A DNA stretch of 32,100 nt from Nitrosopelagicus sp964511265 (GTDB taxonomy: Archaea > Thermoproteota > Nitrososphaeria > Nitrososphaerales > Nitrosopumilaceae), in contig CAZEES010000013.1 in assembly GCA_964511265.1 (NCBI GenBank), positions 1 to 32,100 on the forward strand, read 5' to 3'. Position numbers and translations under genes: made by a program. Below are positions 13,113 to 21,914 of this stretch, piece by piece (within the stretch, counting starts at the first letter, position 1; every line of letters begins with the position of its first letter). Below the pieces are notes generated by a model, which saw only the letters and a program-made list of their open reading frames with translations, was not told where the DNA came from and made no database searches.

Positions 13113-13769
13113 ATGGTAAACGAGTCTGAAATAGTAACTTTAATCCAAGAAGCAAAGAAAGGTGAAAGAGAACGCAAGTTCAAAGAGTCACTAGAGCTTT
13201 ACATCACACTAAAAGACATTGATGTGAAAAAAGGATTTGCACTAAATGAAGTAATTCAACTACCAAACCAAATGTCAAAACCAGCAGCAGTTTGTGTAAT
13301 GGCTTCAGGAGACATGGGACTAAAAGCAAAAGATGCAAATGCAGACGAAGTAATGGATAATGACAATCTCAGTAAATTAGCAGAAGACAAAAGAGCTTCT
13401 AGAAAATTAATCAACAAATATGATTTCTTTTTGGCAGATACAAAACTCATGCCTGTAGTAGGTAAGTCATTAGGACAACTTTTAGGACCTAGAGGCAAAA
13501 TGCCAACACCAGTTCCATTTAACGCACCTATCGAGTCATTTTTGAGTAGATTCAAAAGTTCAATCAGAGTTAGAGTAAAGAATTCGCTTTCGATTTCATG
13601 TAAAATAGGCGATGTCACAATGGACGAACATCAAGTAGCTGCAAATGCAATTACAGTGATTAACAATTTGGAGAAAAAACTTCCAAACGGAGATAAAAAT
13701 ATTAGAAAATATATGATTAAGACTACCATGGGAAAAGCAATCAAATTAGAACACAAGGTGAAAAAGTAA
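13113..13769 (+). CDS. rpl1: Large-subunit ribosomal protein uL1
   Basis: A 218-residue archaeal uL1, the mobile stalk protein that helps release deacylated tRNA. FKESLELYITLKDIDVKKGFALNEVIQLP, FFLADTKLMPVVGKSLGQLLGPRGKMPTP and SIRVRVKNSLSISCKIGDVTM are diagnostic. In some archaea uL1 represses its own mRNA by binding a stalk-like site near the start. No such structure is obvious here. The upstream 159 bp are shared with the divergent Lrp gene. uL10 begins 1 bp after its stop. Confidence 0.96.
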   Translation: MVNESEIVTLIQEAKKGERERKFKESLELYITLKDIDVKKGFALNEVIQLPNQMSKPAAVCVMASGDMGLKAKDANADEVMDNDNLSKLAEDKRASRKLINKYDFFLADTKLMPVVGKSLGQLLGPRGKMPTPVPFNAPIESFLSRFKSSIRVRVKNSLSISCKIGDVTMDEHQVAANAITVINNLEKKLPNGDKNIRKYMIKTTMGKAIKLEHKVKK

Positions 13770-13770
13770 A

Positions 13771-14637
13771 ATGCATGAGAATAGAACTACATATCCAAAA
13801 AAGAAAGCACAGATGTATCAACAGTTGCAAGAACTTCCAAAAAAATATAATGTATTAGCACTTGTTAGAATGGAAAAAGTTAGAGGTTCACAACTATTAC
13901 CATTAAGAAAAAAGCTCCAAGACGAAGTTGAGATTGTTAGCATTAAAGACAAAGTTGCAAGATTAGCATTAGAAAAAGTAGGAATAACTGGAATTGATAA
14001 ATTTGTTGACAAAGTGAAAGGTCAGTGTGTATTCATGTTTACAAACATGTCACCATTCAAACTTAACGTTCTGTTAGGAAAAAACAAGGTCATGTTATTT
14101 GCAAGAGGTGGAGATACTGCAAGTATGGATGTAATCATTCCACCAAAAAATACTGGAATTGCACCAGGACCAATGTTAACTGACTTCAAAGAAAATAACA
14201 TTCCAACAAAGATTGACCAAGGTACAATCTGGATAATGAAAGAGACTGTACCAGTAAAGAAAGGTGAGCCAATATCTGAGAAACTTGCAGGACTTTTGAC
14301 TAAACTAGACATTAAAGCAATTGAGGCAGGCATTGTTTTGAATTCAGCATTAGAAAGTGGATTAGTATATGAACAAGAAGAGATGATTATTGACCTCGAG
14401 AAATTCAGAAATGATTTGGCTCAAGCCCACCAAGAAGCAATTTCACTTTCAATTGAAGCAGCATACATCACTGCAGATAACATTGAACAAATTTTGGCTA
14501 AAGCAGCTCAATCAGCACGTTCTGTTTCAACAGAAGCAGGATATCTAACTGACGACACTAAAGAGCAAGTCTTACAAAAAGCACATGGGCAAGCCCAAGG
14601 CGTAGCCTCAAAAGCAAAAGACTACTCACCAGCATAA
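13771..14637 (+). CDS. rpl10: Large-subunit ribosomal stalk protein uL10 (P0) without the acidic tail
   Basis: A 288-residue archaeal P0-like uL10 that holds L12 dimers on the stalk. The rRNA-binding domain (YPKKKAQMYQQLQELPKKYNVLALVRMEKVRGSQL is its start) and the inserted domain (FARGGDTASMDVIIPPKNTGIAPGPM, IDQGTIWIMKE) are present. The C-terminal helices carry two related segments, AAYITADNIEQILAKAAQSA and AGYLTDDTKEQVLQKAHGQA, expected to bind L12. The protein then ends at YSPA, without the charged Lys/Glu-rich tail and terminal GLxxLFG motif common in archaeal P0. L12 in this window keeps that motif. Confidence 0.95.
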   Translation: MHENRTTYPKKKAQMYQQLQELPKKYNVLALVRMEKVRGSQLLPLRKKLQDEVEIVSIKDKVARLALEKVGITGIDKFVDKVKGQCVFMFTNMSPFKLNVLLGKNKVMLFARGGDTASMDVIIPPKNTGIAPGPMLTDFKENNIPTKIDQGTIWIMKETVPVKKGEPISEKLAGLLTKLDIKAIEAGIVLNSALESGLVYEQEEMIIDLEKFRNDLAQAHQEAISLSIEAAYITADNIEQILAKAAQSARSVSTEAGYLTDDTKEQVLQKAHGQAQGVASKAKDYSPA

Positions 14638-15273
14638 TTAACTACTTTTTACTTTAGGTAAATTCCAATTATACTTCATTGCAACCATTCTAAGTCCAGT
14701 TGCCAATAACAATCCAGAAATTGTTCCAGCATAGACATCATTTGTGAGAAATATTACTAGATAAAATGCCGTAGCACCTAAGAAACTAGCCGAAGCATAC
14801 AATTCTTTGACAAAGACGATAGGAGTTTGGTTCACAAATACATCACGAAGTATTCCTCCACCAATTGCAGTTAGCATGCCTGATAGTACAATTACAAGGA
14901 AGTTCATTCCAAACATGTTATATGCAAAAGTGGCTCCAATAACGGTAAAAACGCCAAGCCCAATTGCATCAAATTTTAGAAATACATTCCAATGCTTTTT
15001 CATTTTTGAATGCAAAAGGAAGATGACAATTGCAGATGTTACAGTAATTATGACATAAGATGGATCAATCAGAGAGTTTGGAAGAGATTTGCCAAGTATA
15101 ACATCACGTATTGTACCTCCGGCAATACCGGTAATTGTTGCAAGAATTATTATGCCAACAATGTCTGCTTTGTGTTCAATAGCCTTGAATGCACCAGTTA
15201 CAGCAAATGCCATAGTTCCAAAGAGATCTAAAACATAAATGAAAAATTCAATTGACAAAGATGAATCTGCCAA
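14638..15273 (-). CDS. TRIC-type (UPF0126) membrane protein
   Basis: A 211-residue membrane protein with about seven hydrophobic helices, made of two related halves as in the TRIC/UPF0126 family. FGTMAFAVTGAFKAIEHKADIVG and GIAGGTIRDVILGKSLP belong to the first half, and LGVFTVIGATFA and AIGGGILRDVFVNQTPIVF to the second. Prokaryotic members have been described as trimeric monovalent-cation channels. The start is a TTG at 15273, since no in-frame ATG precedes the first helix, so the exact start is uncertain. It is convergent with uL10 with no spacer and lies 55 bp downstream of L12 on the same strand. Confidence 0.88.
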   Translation of the reverse strand: MADSSLSIEFFIYVLDLFGTMAFAVTGAFKAIEHKADIVGIIILATITGIAGGTIRDVILGKSLPNSLIDPSYVIITVTSAIVIFLLHSKMKKHWNVFLKFDAIGLGVFTVIGATFAYNMFGMNFLVIVLSGMLTAIGGGILRDVFVNQTPIVFVKELYASASFLGATAFYLVIFLTNDVYAGTISGLLLATGLRMVAMKYNWNLPKVKSS

Positions 15274-15328
15274 GACATCTAGAATAGAAATTCATCACTA
15301 ATAACGTTGAAAAGGTTTTGAGATTATT

Positions 15329-15640
15329 TTATCCGAATAGAGAGGATAGTCCTTCCATTGCTGCTTCTTCCTGTTTCTCACTTGGTGGTTCTGCTTTCTT
15401 TTCTTTCTTTTCATCTCCACCTTCTGCTGGTGCATCTGCTGCTGGTGCTGCGGCTGCAACTGCTACAGGTGCTGCTTTAATTGCGTCTTCGATGTTAACA
15501 TCGGCCAATGATGCTACAAGTGCTTTAACTTGGGCTTCGTTGACTTCGGCGCCGGTTGCTTTAACTACGCTTGTAACGTTTGCTTCGTTAACTTCTTTTT
15601 CGAGTTTGTGCAACATTAATGCAGCGTAAACATATTCCAT
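15329..15640 (-). CDS. rpl12: Ribosomal stalk protein L12 (P1)
   Basis: A 103-residue archaeal P1/L12. The helical dimerisation domain starts MEYVYAALMLHKLEKEVNEANV and includes KALVASLADVNIEDAI. It is followed by an Ala/Pro hinge, an acidic/basic stretch (EGGDEKKEKKAEPPSE) and the factor-binding end AMEGLSSLFG. The start at 15640 is chosen over a frame extending 25 residues upstream because it matches the family start and has a TATA-like box 25 bp ahead. Normally it follows uL10 in the same operon. Here it is on the opposite strand, separated from uL10 by the TRIC gene. Confidence 0.96.
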   Translation of the reverse strand: MEYVYAALMLHKLEKEVNEANVTSVVKATGAEVNEAQVKALVASLADVNIEDAIKAAPVAVAAAAPAADAPAEGGDEKKEKKAEPPSEKQEEAAMEGLSSLFG

Positions 15641-15660
15641 GTACAAAAAAGCCGTTAGGC

Positions 15661-15672
15661 ATAATAAAAAGC
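15661..15672 (-). promoter_or_regulatory. TATA-like box of rpl12
   Basis: The minus strand reads GCTTTTTATTAT, centred about 25 bp before the rpl12 ATG at 15640. It gives L12 its own leaderless promoter independent of uL10. Confidence 0.6.
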
Positions 15673-15687
15673 TATCAAAAATTGTCT

Positions 15688-16206
15688 TCAGATCAGGATC
15701 TTTAGGCTTCTGCAAACAGAATAGAGATTTTTCTTTAATTCCTTGTCGTAAAGATTCTCCATTTTCTGTTTTAGGATTCTTTTTGCGTGATCTTGCTCTG
15801 TGCCTCCTGGGAGGGATAACACGTTATTGATTAATTCAGATAATGATTCTCTGATCCAGCCATCAAAGATTGTGAAGACCTTTTTTGAGATAAATTCTAC
15901 TTTATCAGATCCAATATCTAACACATCTGTAAAGTTCTCATATTCAATTCGATAAATTAGTGCAAAAATACAGTTTTCAGAAGTAGGATCTGTGAGAATT
16001 TCTGTTGAGCGTGGACCTGCTTTTCCTTGGGAGACTTTGTTTTTTAGTCCAACTGGATTTACAAAAAAACCATTCACGCCAATTTTATTTCCATCAACAC
16101 CGGTTACAGTTCCAAATATTAGATTATGAAAATCACCCTCTTCATCTTTTCTGGATGTGAAAATGAAATCACCCTCTTTTACTTCACCCTTTTTTCTTCC
16201 AAACAT
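15688..16206 (-). CDS. Uncharacterised protein, probably soluble
   Basis: A protein of about 172 residues that I do not recognise. The first half is beta-rich: FGRKKGEVKEGDFIFTSRKD, then LIFGTVTGVDGNKIGVNGFFVNPVG, a pattern reminiscent of a small barrel domain. The second half is helical and charged, from FTIFDGWIRESLSELINNVLSL to a Lys-rich C-terminus. No signal peptide or membrane helix is seen. I choose the ATG at 16206 over a GTG at 16266, because a TATA-like ATTAAATATA lies 25 bp before 16206, inside the longer frame. It is divergent from alaS and upstream of rpl12. Frame integrity and a promoter support a real gene; its function is unknown. Confidence 0.75.
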   Translation of the reverse strand: MFGRKKGEVKEGDFIFTSRKDEEGDFHNLIFGTVTGVDGNKIGVNGFFVNPVGLKNKVSQGKAGPRSTEILTDPTSENCIFALIYRIEYENFTDVLDIGSDKVEFISKKVFTIFDGWIRESLSELINNVLSLPGGTEQDHAKRILKQKMENLYDKELKKNLYSVCRSLKILI

Positions 16207-16226
16207 GAGATGATGCTGCATTTTTC

Positions 16227-16236
16227 TATATTTAAT
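16227..16236 (-). promoter_or_regulatory. TATA-like box of the uncharacterised gene at 15688-16206
   Basis: The minus strand reads ATTAAATATA, centred 25 bp before the ATG at 16206. It supports that ATG as a leaderless start. Confidence 0.55.
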
Positions 16237-16253
16237 GGTTGAATCGACAGTCC

Positions 16254-16260
16254 TTAATAT
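16254..16260 (+). promoter_or_regulatory. TATA-like box of alaS
   Basis: TTAATAT is centred 25 bp before the GTG at 16282, consistent with a leaderless alaS mRNA. Confidence 0.45.
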
Positions 16261-16281
16261 CGCCACTAGGTCAAAAATTTA

Positions 16282-18975
16282 GTGAATAAAAAAGAGATTC
16301 TTGAGAAATTTTCAGCAGACCCTCAGAGATATTATAATGTGAATCTTTTCGAGGATCAGGGATTCGAACGTAAATCTTGTAATATTTGTAATAGATTTTT
16401 CTGGACTTTGGATTCTGAAAGAGACAAATGTCCTGATCATTCTGAGGACACTTACTCATTCATTGGAGAACCACCAACATCAAAAAGATTTGATTATACA
16501 CAAGCATGGAAAGAAGTTGAATCGTTTTTTGTAAAGAATAACCATACGTCAATTAACAGATATCCAGTAGTTTGTAGATGGCGAGATGATCTTTACTTTA
16601 CGATTGCATCAATTGTTGATTTTCAAAGAGTTATGGGAAGTAAAGTGGTGTTTGAATTTCCTGCTAACCCACTTGTTGTACCACAAACATGTTTAAGATT
16701 CAAAGATTTAGAAAATGTTGGTGTAACAGGTAGACATTTTTCATCATTTTGTATGATAGGACAACACAGCATTCCAAACGAGAGTGGATATTGGAAAGAT
16801 GAATGTGTGAATCTTGATTTTAATTTACTTACACAACAATTTGGAATTGCAAAAAAAGAGATTACGTTTGTAGAAGATGTTTGGGAAGGAGGAGGATCTT
16901 TTGGTTCATCATTGGAATATTTTGTGAGAGGTTTGGAACTTGGTAATGCAGTGTTTACAGAATTTCAAGGTGACCTTTCAAATTACAAAACACTTGATCA
17001 GAGAATAATAGACATGGGTGCAGGTCTTGAAAGATTTGCATGGATTACAATGGGAACCCCAACTGCATACGATTGTTGTTTTGGTCCAATTACTGAGAAA
17101 TTAATCCAAGATGCAGGCATTGATGCAAATTCCTCAGTATTAGTCCCATATTTTACTGAAATTGCAAAGAATTTGGAATTGTATGATGACTTGTCTCAAG
17201 TAAGGAAAAATACCATCAAATCAACAGGACTGTCTGATGAACAAATTAGCCGTATCATCACCCCACTTGAGGGAATTTATCTAATTATTGACCACATAAG
17301 AACACTGATTTTTGCAATATCAGATGGTGCTCTTCCTAGTAATGTTGGTGGAGGATACAATCTTCGAATAATGCTTAGAAGAATTGTTTCAACTATGGAC
17401 AGATTGAAATTAAAATTTGATTTGGATGAAATAATAGATATTCAAATTGATTATTTGAAAAACACATACCCAGAATTAGAAAAAACACGACAAGATGTCA
17501 AGGAGATAATTTCAATTGAGACAGGACGATATGATAGTTCAAAACAAAGAATGCAAAAAATTGTCAGTAAATTAGACCAAGAACCAAGTGTTGAGGATTT
17601 GATACGACTGTACGAATCTGACGGAGTTACTCCAGAATATCTAAAGGAGATGAAAGTCATTTCAGAGATTCCATCAACATTTTATGGAAAACTTGCTGAT
17701 TTACACCAATCCAAAAAACAAAGAGAGCAAGAAAGTTTCTCATTAGAAGGAATTCCAGATACAGAACTTCTCTTTTATGGAGATGATCCAAGAGAATTTG
17801 ACGCAAAAGTTTTGAAATCATTTGAAAATTTTGTAATTTTAGATAGAACTGCATTTTATGCAAGAGGTGGAGGTCAAGAACCAGATCATGGAAAGATTGG
17901 AGACTGTGACATAATAGACATTACAAAACATGGAAACATTGTAGTCCACAAGATAAAAGGTGACATGCCAAAAGATGGAGAAACGGTCTCATGTGTTGTG
18001 GATGCAAAAAGAAGAGATGGAATTACAAAGAATCACACCAGTACACATATCATCAACACTTCTGCTAGAAGTGTTTTGGGTTCATGGGTATGGCAACATT
18101 CAGCTTTCAAAGAAGAAGATCATGCTAGATTAGACATAACACATCACTCTGCACTCACAGATGAAGATGTAAAAAAGATTGAACAAGCTGCAAATTCAAT
18201 TGTTGAAAAATCAATACCAGTAAAGATAGAAAATTTTGACCGAGGTACTGCTGAACAAAAGTATGGATTTAGGATTTATCAAGGAGGAGTGGTTCCTGTG
18301 AAATCAGTTAGAATTGTATCAATAGGAGATTTGGATATAGAGGCATGTGGTGGAACACATGTAGCAAATACTTCAGACGTAGAAGAAATTAAGATTACAA
18401 GAACAAAAAGGATTCAGGATGGAGTTGTAAGGATTGAATTTGTCTCAGGAGAAAGCGCAAAGGAGTTTGTTAGAAAGAAACAACAAGATTCAGTAAGTAA
18501 AGAGAAAGAAGAGAAATTAAAAGAACAAGAAAAAGAGAAGAGAATTGAGAGAAGACAACTTGCTAAAGAAAGGATTCCAATTATAGCAAAATCACTGTCA
18601 GAATGTAAAGAAGGAATATCCACAATTGAGGACATTATCATAGAATTAACAGAATCAGGAAAAGCAAACTTTTGTTATTCAATAAGTAATGACTATGATG
18701 ACGTTTTTCACATCGGATTAGGAGAAGCACTCTGTAAAGCAGACGCGAGATTGGTATACTGCGGATTGTTTGAAGATGGAGAAAAGATCCGAGTGATAGT
18801 ACATGCAGGAGATGAGATTTCAAAAGAAAAAAGTGCAGGAGAAATTGTGAGGAATATTTCACAGATTTTGGGCGGAGCTGGTGGAGGAAGTTCCAAGTTT
18901 GCTCAAGGGGGAGGAACTGACAAATCAAAGAAAGAAGATGCAATTAAAAATGCGAAGGCCATGATTCTTGAATAG
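16282..18975 (+). CDS. alaS: Alanyl-tRNA synthetase (archaeal type)
   Basis: An 897-residue class II synthetase that charges tRNA-Ala. The archaeal N-terminal zinc-finger-like region (KSCNICNRFFWTLDSERDKCPDHS) precedes the catalytic core (RYPVVCRWRDDLYFTIASI, ENVGVTGRHFSSFCMIGQHS, DMGAGLERFAWITMG). The editing domain has its zinc ligands in NHTSTHIINTSARSVLGSWV (about 583-600) and in EACGGTHVANTSD (about 688). The C-Ala region is charged and coiled and ends in QILGGAGGGSSKFAQGGG. The start is a GTG. No ATG is available before the conserved N-terminus. leuS follows 9 bp later, an unusual synthetase pair that is probably co-transcribed. Confidence 0.97.
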   Translation: MNKKEILEKFSADPQRYYNVNLFEDQGFERKSCNICNRFFWTLDSERDKCPDHSEDTYSFIGEPPTSKRFDYTQAWKEVESFFVKNNHTSINRYPVVCRWRDDLYFTIASIVDFQRVMGSKVVFEFPANPLVVPQTCLRFKDLENVGVTGRHFSSFCMIGQHSIPNESGYWKDECVNLDFNLLTQQFGIAKKEITFVEDVWEGGGSFGSSLEYFVRGLELGNAVFTEFQGDLSNYKTLDQRIIDMGAGLERFAWITMGTPTAYDCCFGPITEKLIQDAGIDANSSVLVPYFTEIAKNLELYDDLSQVRKNTIKSTGLSDEQISRIITPLEGIYLIIDHIRTLIFAISDGALPSNVGGGYNLRIMLRRIVSTMDRLKLKFDLDEIIDIQIDYLKNTYPELEKTRQDVKEIISIETGRYDSSKQRMQKIVSKLDQEPSVEDLIRLYESDGVTPEYLKEMKVISEIPSTFYGKLADLHQSKKQREQESFSLEGIPDTELLFYGDDPREFDAKVLKSFENFVILDRTAFYARGGGQEPDHGKIGDCDIIDITKHGNIVVHKIKGDMPKDGETVSCVVDAKRRDGITKNHTSTHIINTSARSVLGSWVWQHSAFKEEDHARLDITHHSALTDEDVKKIEQAANSIVEKSIPVKIENFDRGTAEQKYGFRIYQGGVVPVKSVRIVSIGDLDIEACGGTHVANTSDVEEIKITRTKRIQDGVVRIEFVSGESAKEFVRKKQQDSVSKEKEEKLKEQEKEKRIERRQLAKERIPIIAKSLSECKEGISTIEDIIIELTESGKANFCYSISNDYDDVFHIGLGEALCKADARLVYCGLFEDGEKIRVIVHAGDEISKEKSAGEIVRNISQILGGAGGGSSKFAQGGGTDKSKKEDAIKNAKAMILE

Positions 18976-18984
18976 GTAAACAAG

Positions 18985-21870
18985 ATGGAATTAAACTGGA
19001 ATCAGATAGACGACAAATGGAGAAGTAAGTGGTATGAAGCCAAAGACTTTGAAACAGATCCTAATGATAAACCAAAAAAATTCATAACAGTTGCATATCC
19101 ATATCCAAACTCACCTCAACATATTGGGCATGGAAGAACATACACACTGGCAGACGTTCATTCACGCTATTACAGGATGAAGGGATTCAATGTCTTGTTC
19201 CCAATGGGATTTCATTATACAGGAACACCAATTCTCGGAATGTCAAAAAGAGTTCAAGCCAATGATGAAGAATTGATTGAAGCATTCAAAAATCTATACA
19301 ATGTTCCAGAAGAGAAGATCAAAGAGTTTGTTGATCCAGTGAAGATTGCAGATTATTTTCATGAAGAGATTAAGGCAGGAATGATTGAGATGGGATACTC
19401 CATAGACTGGAGAAGGGAATTTACAACAATCATACCAGCATATCAAAAATTCATCCAGTGGCAATTTAGAAATCTAAAAGAGAAAGATCTAATCGTGCAA
19501 GGAAATCATCCTGTGGGATGGTGTCCAAATGATCAAAATCCTGTTTCACAACATGATACACTAGGCGATGTTGAACCAGACTTTACTGAATATATTGTAA
19601 TCAAGTTCAACATCGGAGAGGAGATCATTCCTGTTGCCACACTTCGACCTGAGACATTATTTGGTGTAACAAATCTTTGGATAAATCCAGAGATTATCTA
19701 TAAAAAAGTCAAAGTTGATGGGGAAACTTGGATAATAAGTGCAGAATGTGCATACAAGTTAGAGTTTCTTAATAAAAAAATAGAGATTGTTGAAGACATA
19801 TCAGGCTCACAATTAATTGGTAAGAAAGTTCACAGTCCAACTAGTGAAGATGAGTTTCTAATTCTTCCTGCATCGTTTGTTACAGCAACCACAGGTACAG
19901 GAATTGTAATGTCAGTTCCAGCACATGCTCCATATGATTTTCAAGCATTAGAAGATATCAAAAATGGGAATCAGAAGAACATTGAAGATTCGTTACGAAG
20001 TGAGGTTGAAAAAGTTCATCCAGTTACAATAATTACTACAGATGGATTTGGCGATATACCAGCTCAAGAAGTGATAAAGAGGATTGGAATTACAAATCAA
20101 GATGATCCAAAATTAGAAGATGCAACTAAAGAGATCTATTCTAAAGAATTCTACGATGGGAAACTTAATTCCAATACTGGTGAATTTGCAGGGAAGAAGA
20201 TTACATTTGTCAAAGAAGAAGTAAAAGAGTGGATTTCCAAGACAGGGAAATCAGACATTATGCTTGAACTAACAAACGAGTCAGTAAAATGTAGATGTGG
20301 TACAGAATGTGTGGTAAAATTACTCAATAATCAATGGTTTTTGGATTATGCAAACAAAGAATGGAAAGCAAAAGCCCATGAATGTTTTGAATCAATGAAT
20401 ATACTACCAAATGATATTCGAACCGAGTTTTTCAATGTGCTTGATTGGCTTCGAGAAAGAGCATGTGCAAGACAACATGGACTAGGAACAAAAGTTCCAT
20501 GGGATAATGATTGGTTAGTTGAAAGCTTGGCTGATTCAGTAATTTACATGTCATTTTACACCATGGCAAAATTTATCAATTCAGGAGAGATTTTAGCAGA
20601 AAACATGTCTGATGAATTTTTCAATTATGTTTTCTATGGGAATGGGGATTCTGAGATAATTGCAAAAGATGCAAAGATTACAATAGAAAAACTAGAAGAG
20701 ATACGAAAAGAGTTTTTGTATTTTTATCCTGTTGATTCTAGGCATTCAGGTAGGGATTTAGTTCCAAATCACCTAACATTTTTTGTTTTAAATCATGTTG
20801 CAATATTTCCTAAAGAAAATTGGCCAAAAGAAATTGTAGTGAATGGCTCAGTCTTGATGGATGGAAAAAAGATGTCAAAATCGATGGGCAACATAATTCC
20901 ATTACGTGATGCCATCAAGAAGTATGGTGCAGACCCAATTAGATTATCAATATTAATTTCAGCAGAGCTTTTGCAAGATGCAGATTTTAATGCTGAATCA
21001 ATTTCAGGCATAAAAAATAGATTACAATCCATGTACGATGATTGTATAAAATTTAGCAATTCAGAGAAAATAGGAACAGAACCTGAAGATGTTTGGATAT
21101 TAAGTAGATTATCAAAATTAATTTTTGAAGTTACAGAATCTATGGAGAAAATGCGACTTCGTGAATCATTACATCATATTTTGTATGGATTTGACTCAGA
21201 CCTTCAATGGTACATGAAAAGAGCTAATGCAAAAAATAGGAATGACATCTCAGGAGTTTTAAACAAAGTTCTTGCAACACGTATCTCCATGCTTTCACCA
21301 TTTGCGCCTCACATAGCAGAAGAGATGTGGGAAAAATTAGGAAATTCAGAGATGGTCTCAAGATCATCATGGCCAAAACAAGAAGAACAAACAGATGACA
21401 GAGCAGTGCAAAACGAGAGCTTACTTAGTTCAGTAATGAATGATATTTCAAATATTACCAAAGTGACAAAGATTACACCTCAAAAGATTATAATTTACAC
21501 AGCAGATAGTTGGAAATCAAAAGCTTATCATAAAATTCTAAGTGGAGTTAATTCAGGAGAAACAAATGTTGGCGTCTTCATTAAAGAATTAATTTCACAA
21601 AAGGAAACAGAAAATGTCAAAAAAGATCCTGACTTTGTAAAAAAGACATTAAAGGATATTCTCTCAGAACCAACGGATCTAAGAAAAACGAAGTTGAATG
21701 CAGGGGAGATTGATGAAAGTGAAATTATTTCTAATGAACTTTCATCATTAATTGAAACAGATTATGGGATAAAGTTACAAGTATTCTCTGAAAATGATTC
21801 TGAAAAATATGATCCAAAAAATAAGGCAAGGATGGCAAGACCATACAAACCTGCAATATTGATTGAATGA
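18985..21870 (+). CDS. leuS: Leucyl-tRNA synthetase (archaeal/eukaryotic type)
   Basis: A 961-residue class Ia synthetase that charges tRNA-Leu. The HIGH motif is in YPYPNSPQHIGHGRTYTLAD (about residues 37-56), and the KMSKS loop is in MDGKKMSKSMGN (about 630). Between them lie the CP1 editing domain (PVATLRPETLFGVTNLW, TTGTGIVMSVPAHAPYDF), a zinc-type CRCGTEC and the catalytic TKVPWDNDW segment. Placement of CP1 and the C-terminal extension (ending ARMARPYKPAILIE) match the archaeal class rather than the bacterial one. It is complete and lies directly behind alaS. Confidence 0.97.
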   Translation: MELNWNQIDDKWRSKWYEAKDFETDPNDKPKKFITVAYPYPNSPQHIGHGRTYTLADVHSRYYRMKGFNVLFPMGFHYTGTPILGMSKRVQANDEELIEAFKNLYNVPEEKIKEFVDPVKIADYFHEEIKAGMIEMGYSIDWRREFTTIIPAYQKFIQWQFRNLKEKDLIVQGNHPVGWCPNDQNPVSQHDTLGDVEPDFTEYIVIKFNIGEEIIPVATLRPETLFGVTNLWINPEIIYKKVKVDGETWIISAECAYKLEFLNKKIEIVEDISGSQLIGKKVHSPTSEDEFLILPASFVTATTGTGIVMSVPAHAPYDFQALEDIKNGNQKNIEDSLRSEVEKVHPVTIITTDGFGDIPAQEVIKRIGITNQDDPKLEDATKEIYSKEFYDGKLNSNTGEFAGKKITFVKEEVKEWISKTGKSDIMLELTNESVKCRCGTECVVKLLNNQWFLDYANKEWKAKAHECFESMNILPNDIRTEFFNVLDWLRERACARQHGLGTKVPWDNDWLVESLADSVIYMSFYTMAKFINSGEILAENMSDEFFNYVFYGNGDSEIIAKDAKITIEKLEEIRKEFLYFYPVDSRHSGRDLVPNHLTFFVLNHVAIFPKENWPKEIVVNGSVLMDGKKMSKSMGNIIPLRDAIKKYGADPIRLSILISAELLQDADFNAESISGIKNRLQSMYDDCIKFSNSEKIGTEPEDVWILSRLSKLIFEVTESMEKMRLRESLHHILYGFDSDLQWYMKRANAKNRNDISGVLNKVLATRISMLSPFAPHIAEEMWEKLGNSEMVSRSSWPKQEEQTDDRAVQNESLLSSVMNDISNITKVTKITPQKIIIYTADSWKSKAYHKILSGVNSGETNVGVFIKELISQKETENVKKDPDFVKKTLKDILSEPTDLRKTKLNAGEIDESEIISNELSSLIETDYGIKLQVFSENDSEKYDPKNKARMARPYKPAILIE

Positions 21871-21882
21871 TTATCTGGAATT

Positions 21883-21892
21883 GTATTTATTA
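21883..21892 (+). promoter_or_regulatory. TATA-like box of the geranylgeranyl-reductase-like gene
   Basis: GTATTTATTA is centred 27 bp before the ATG at 21915, so this gene can be transcribed separately from leuS. Confidence 0.5.
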
Positions 21893-21914
21893 GGTATAGA
21901 AGACATTTGATCAA

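Noticed and set aside
13080..13125. uL1 autoregulatory RNA site before or at the start of rpl1
   Set aside because: No convincing stem matching the 23S uL1 site could be drawn; the short GTGA and ATGG matches are too weak.
15280..15330. GTGATGA on the minus strand as a C box of a C/D guide RNA
   Set aside because: No CTGA D box or paired C'/D' boxes at suitable spacing.
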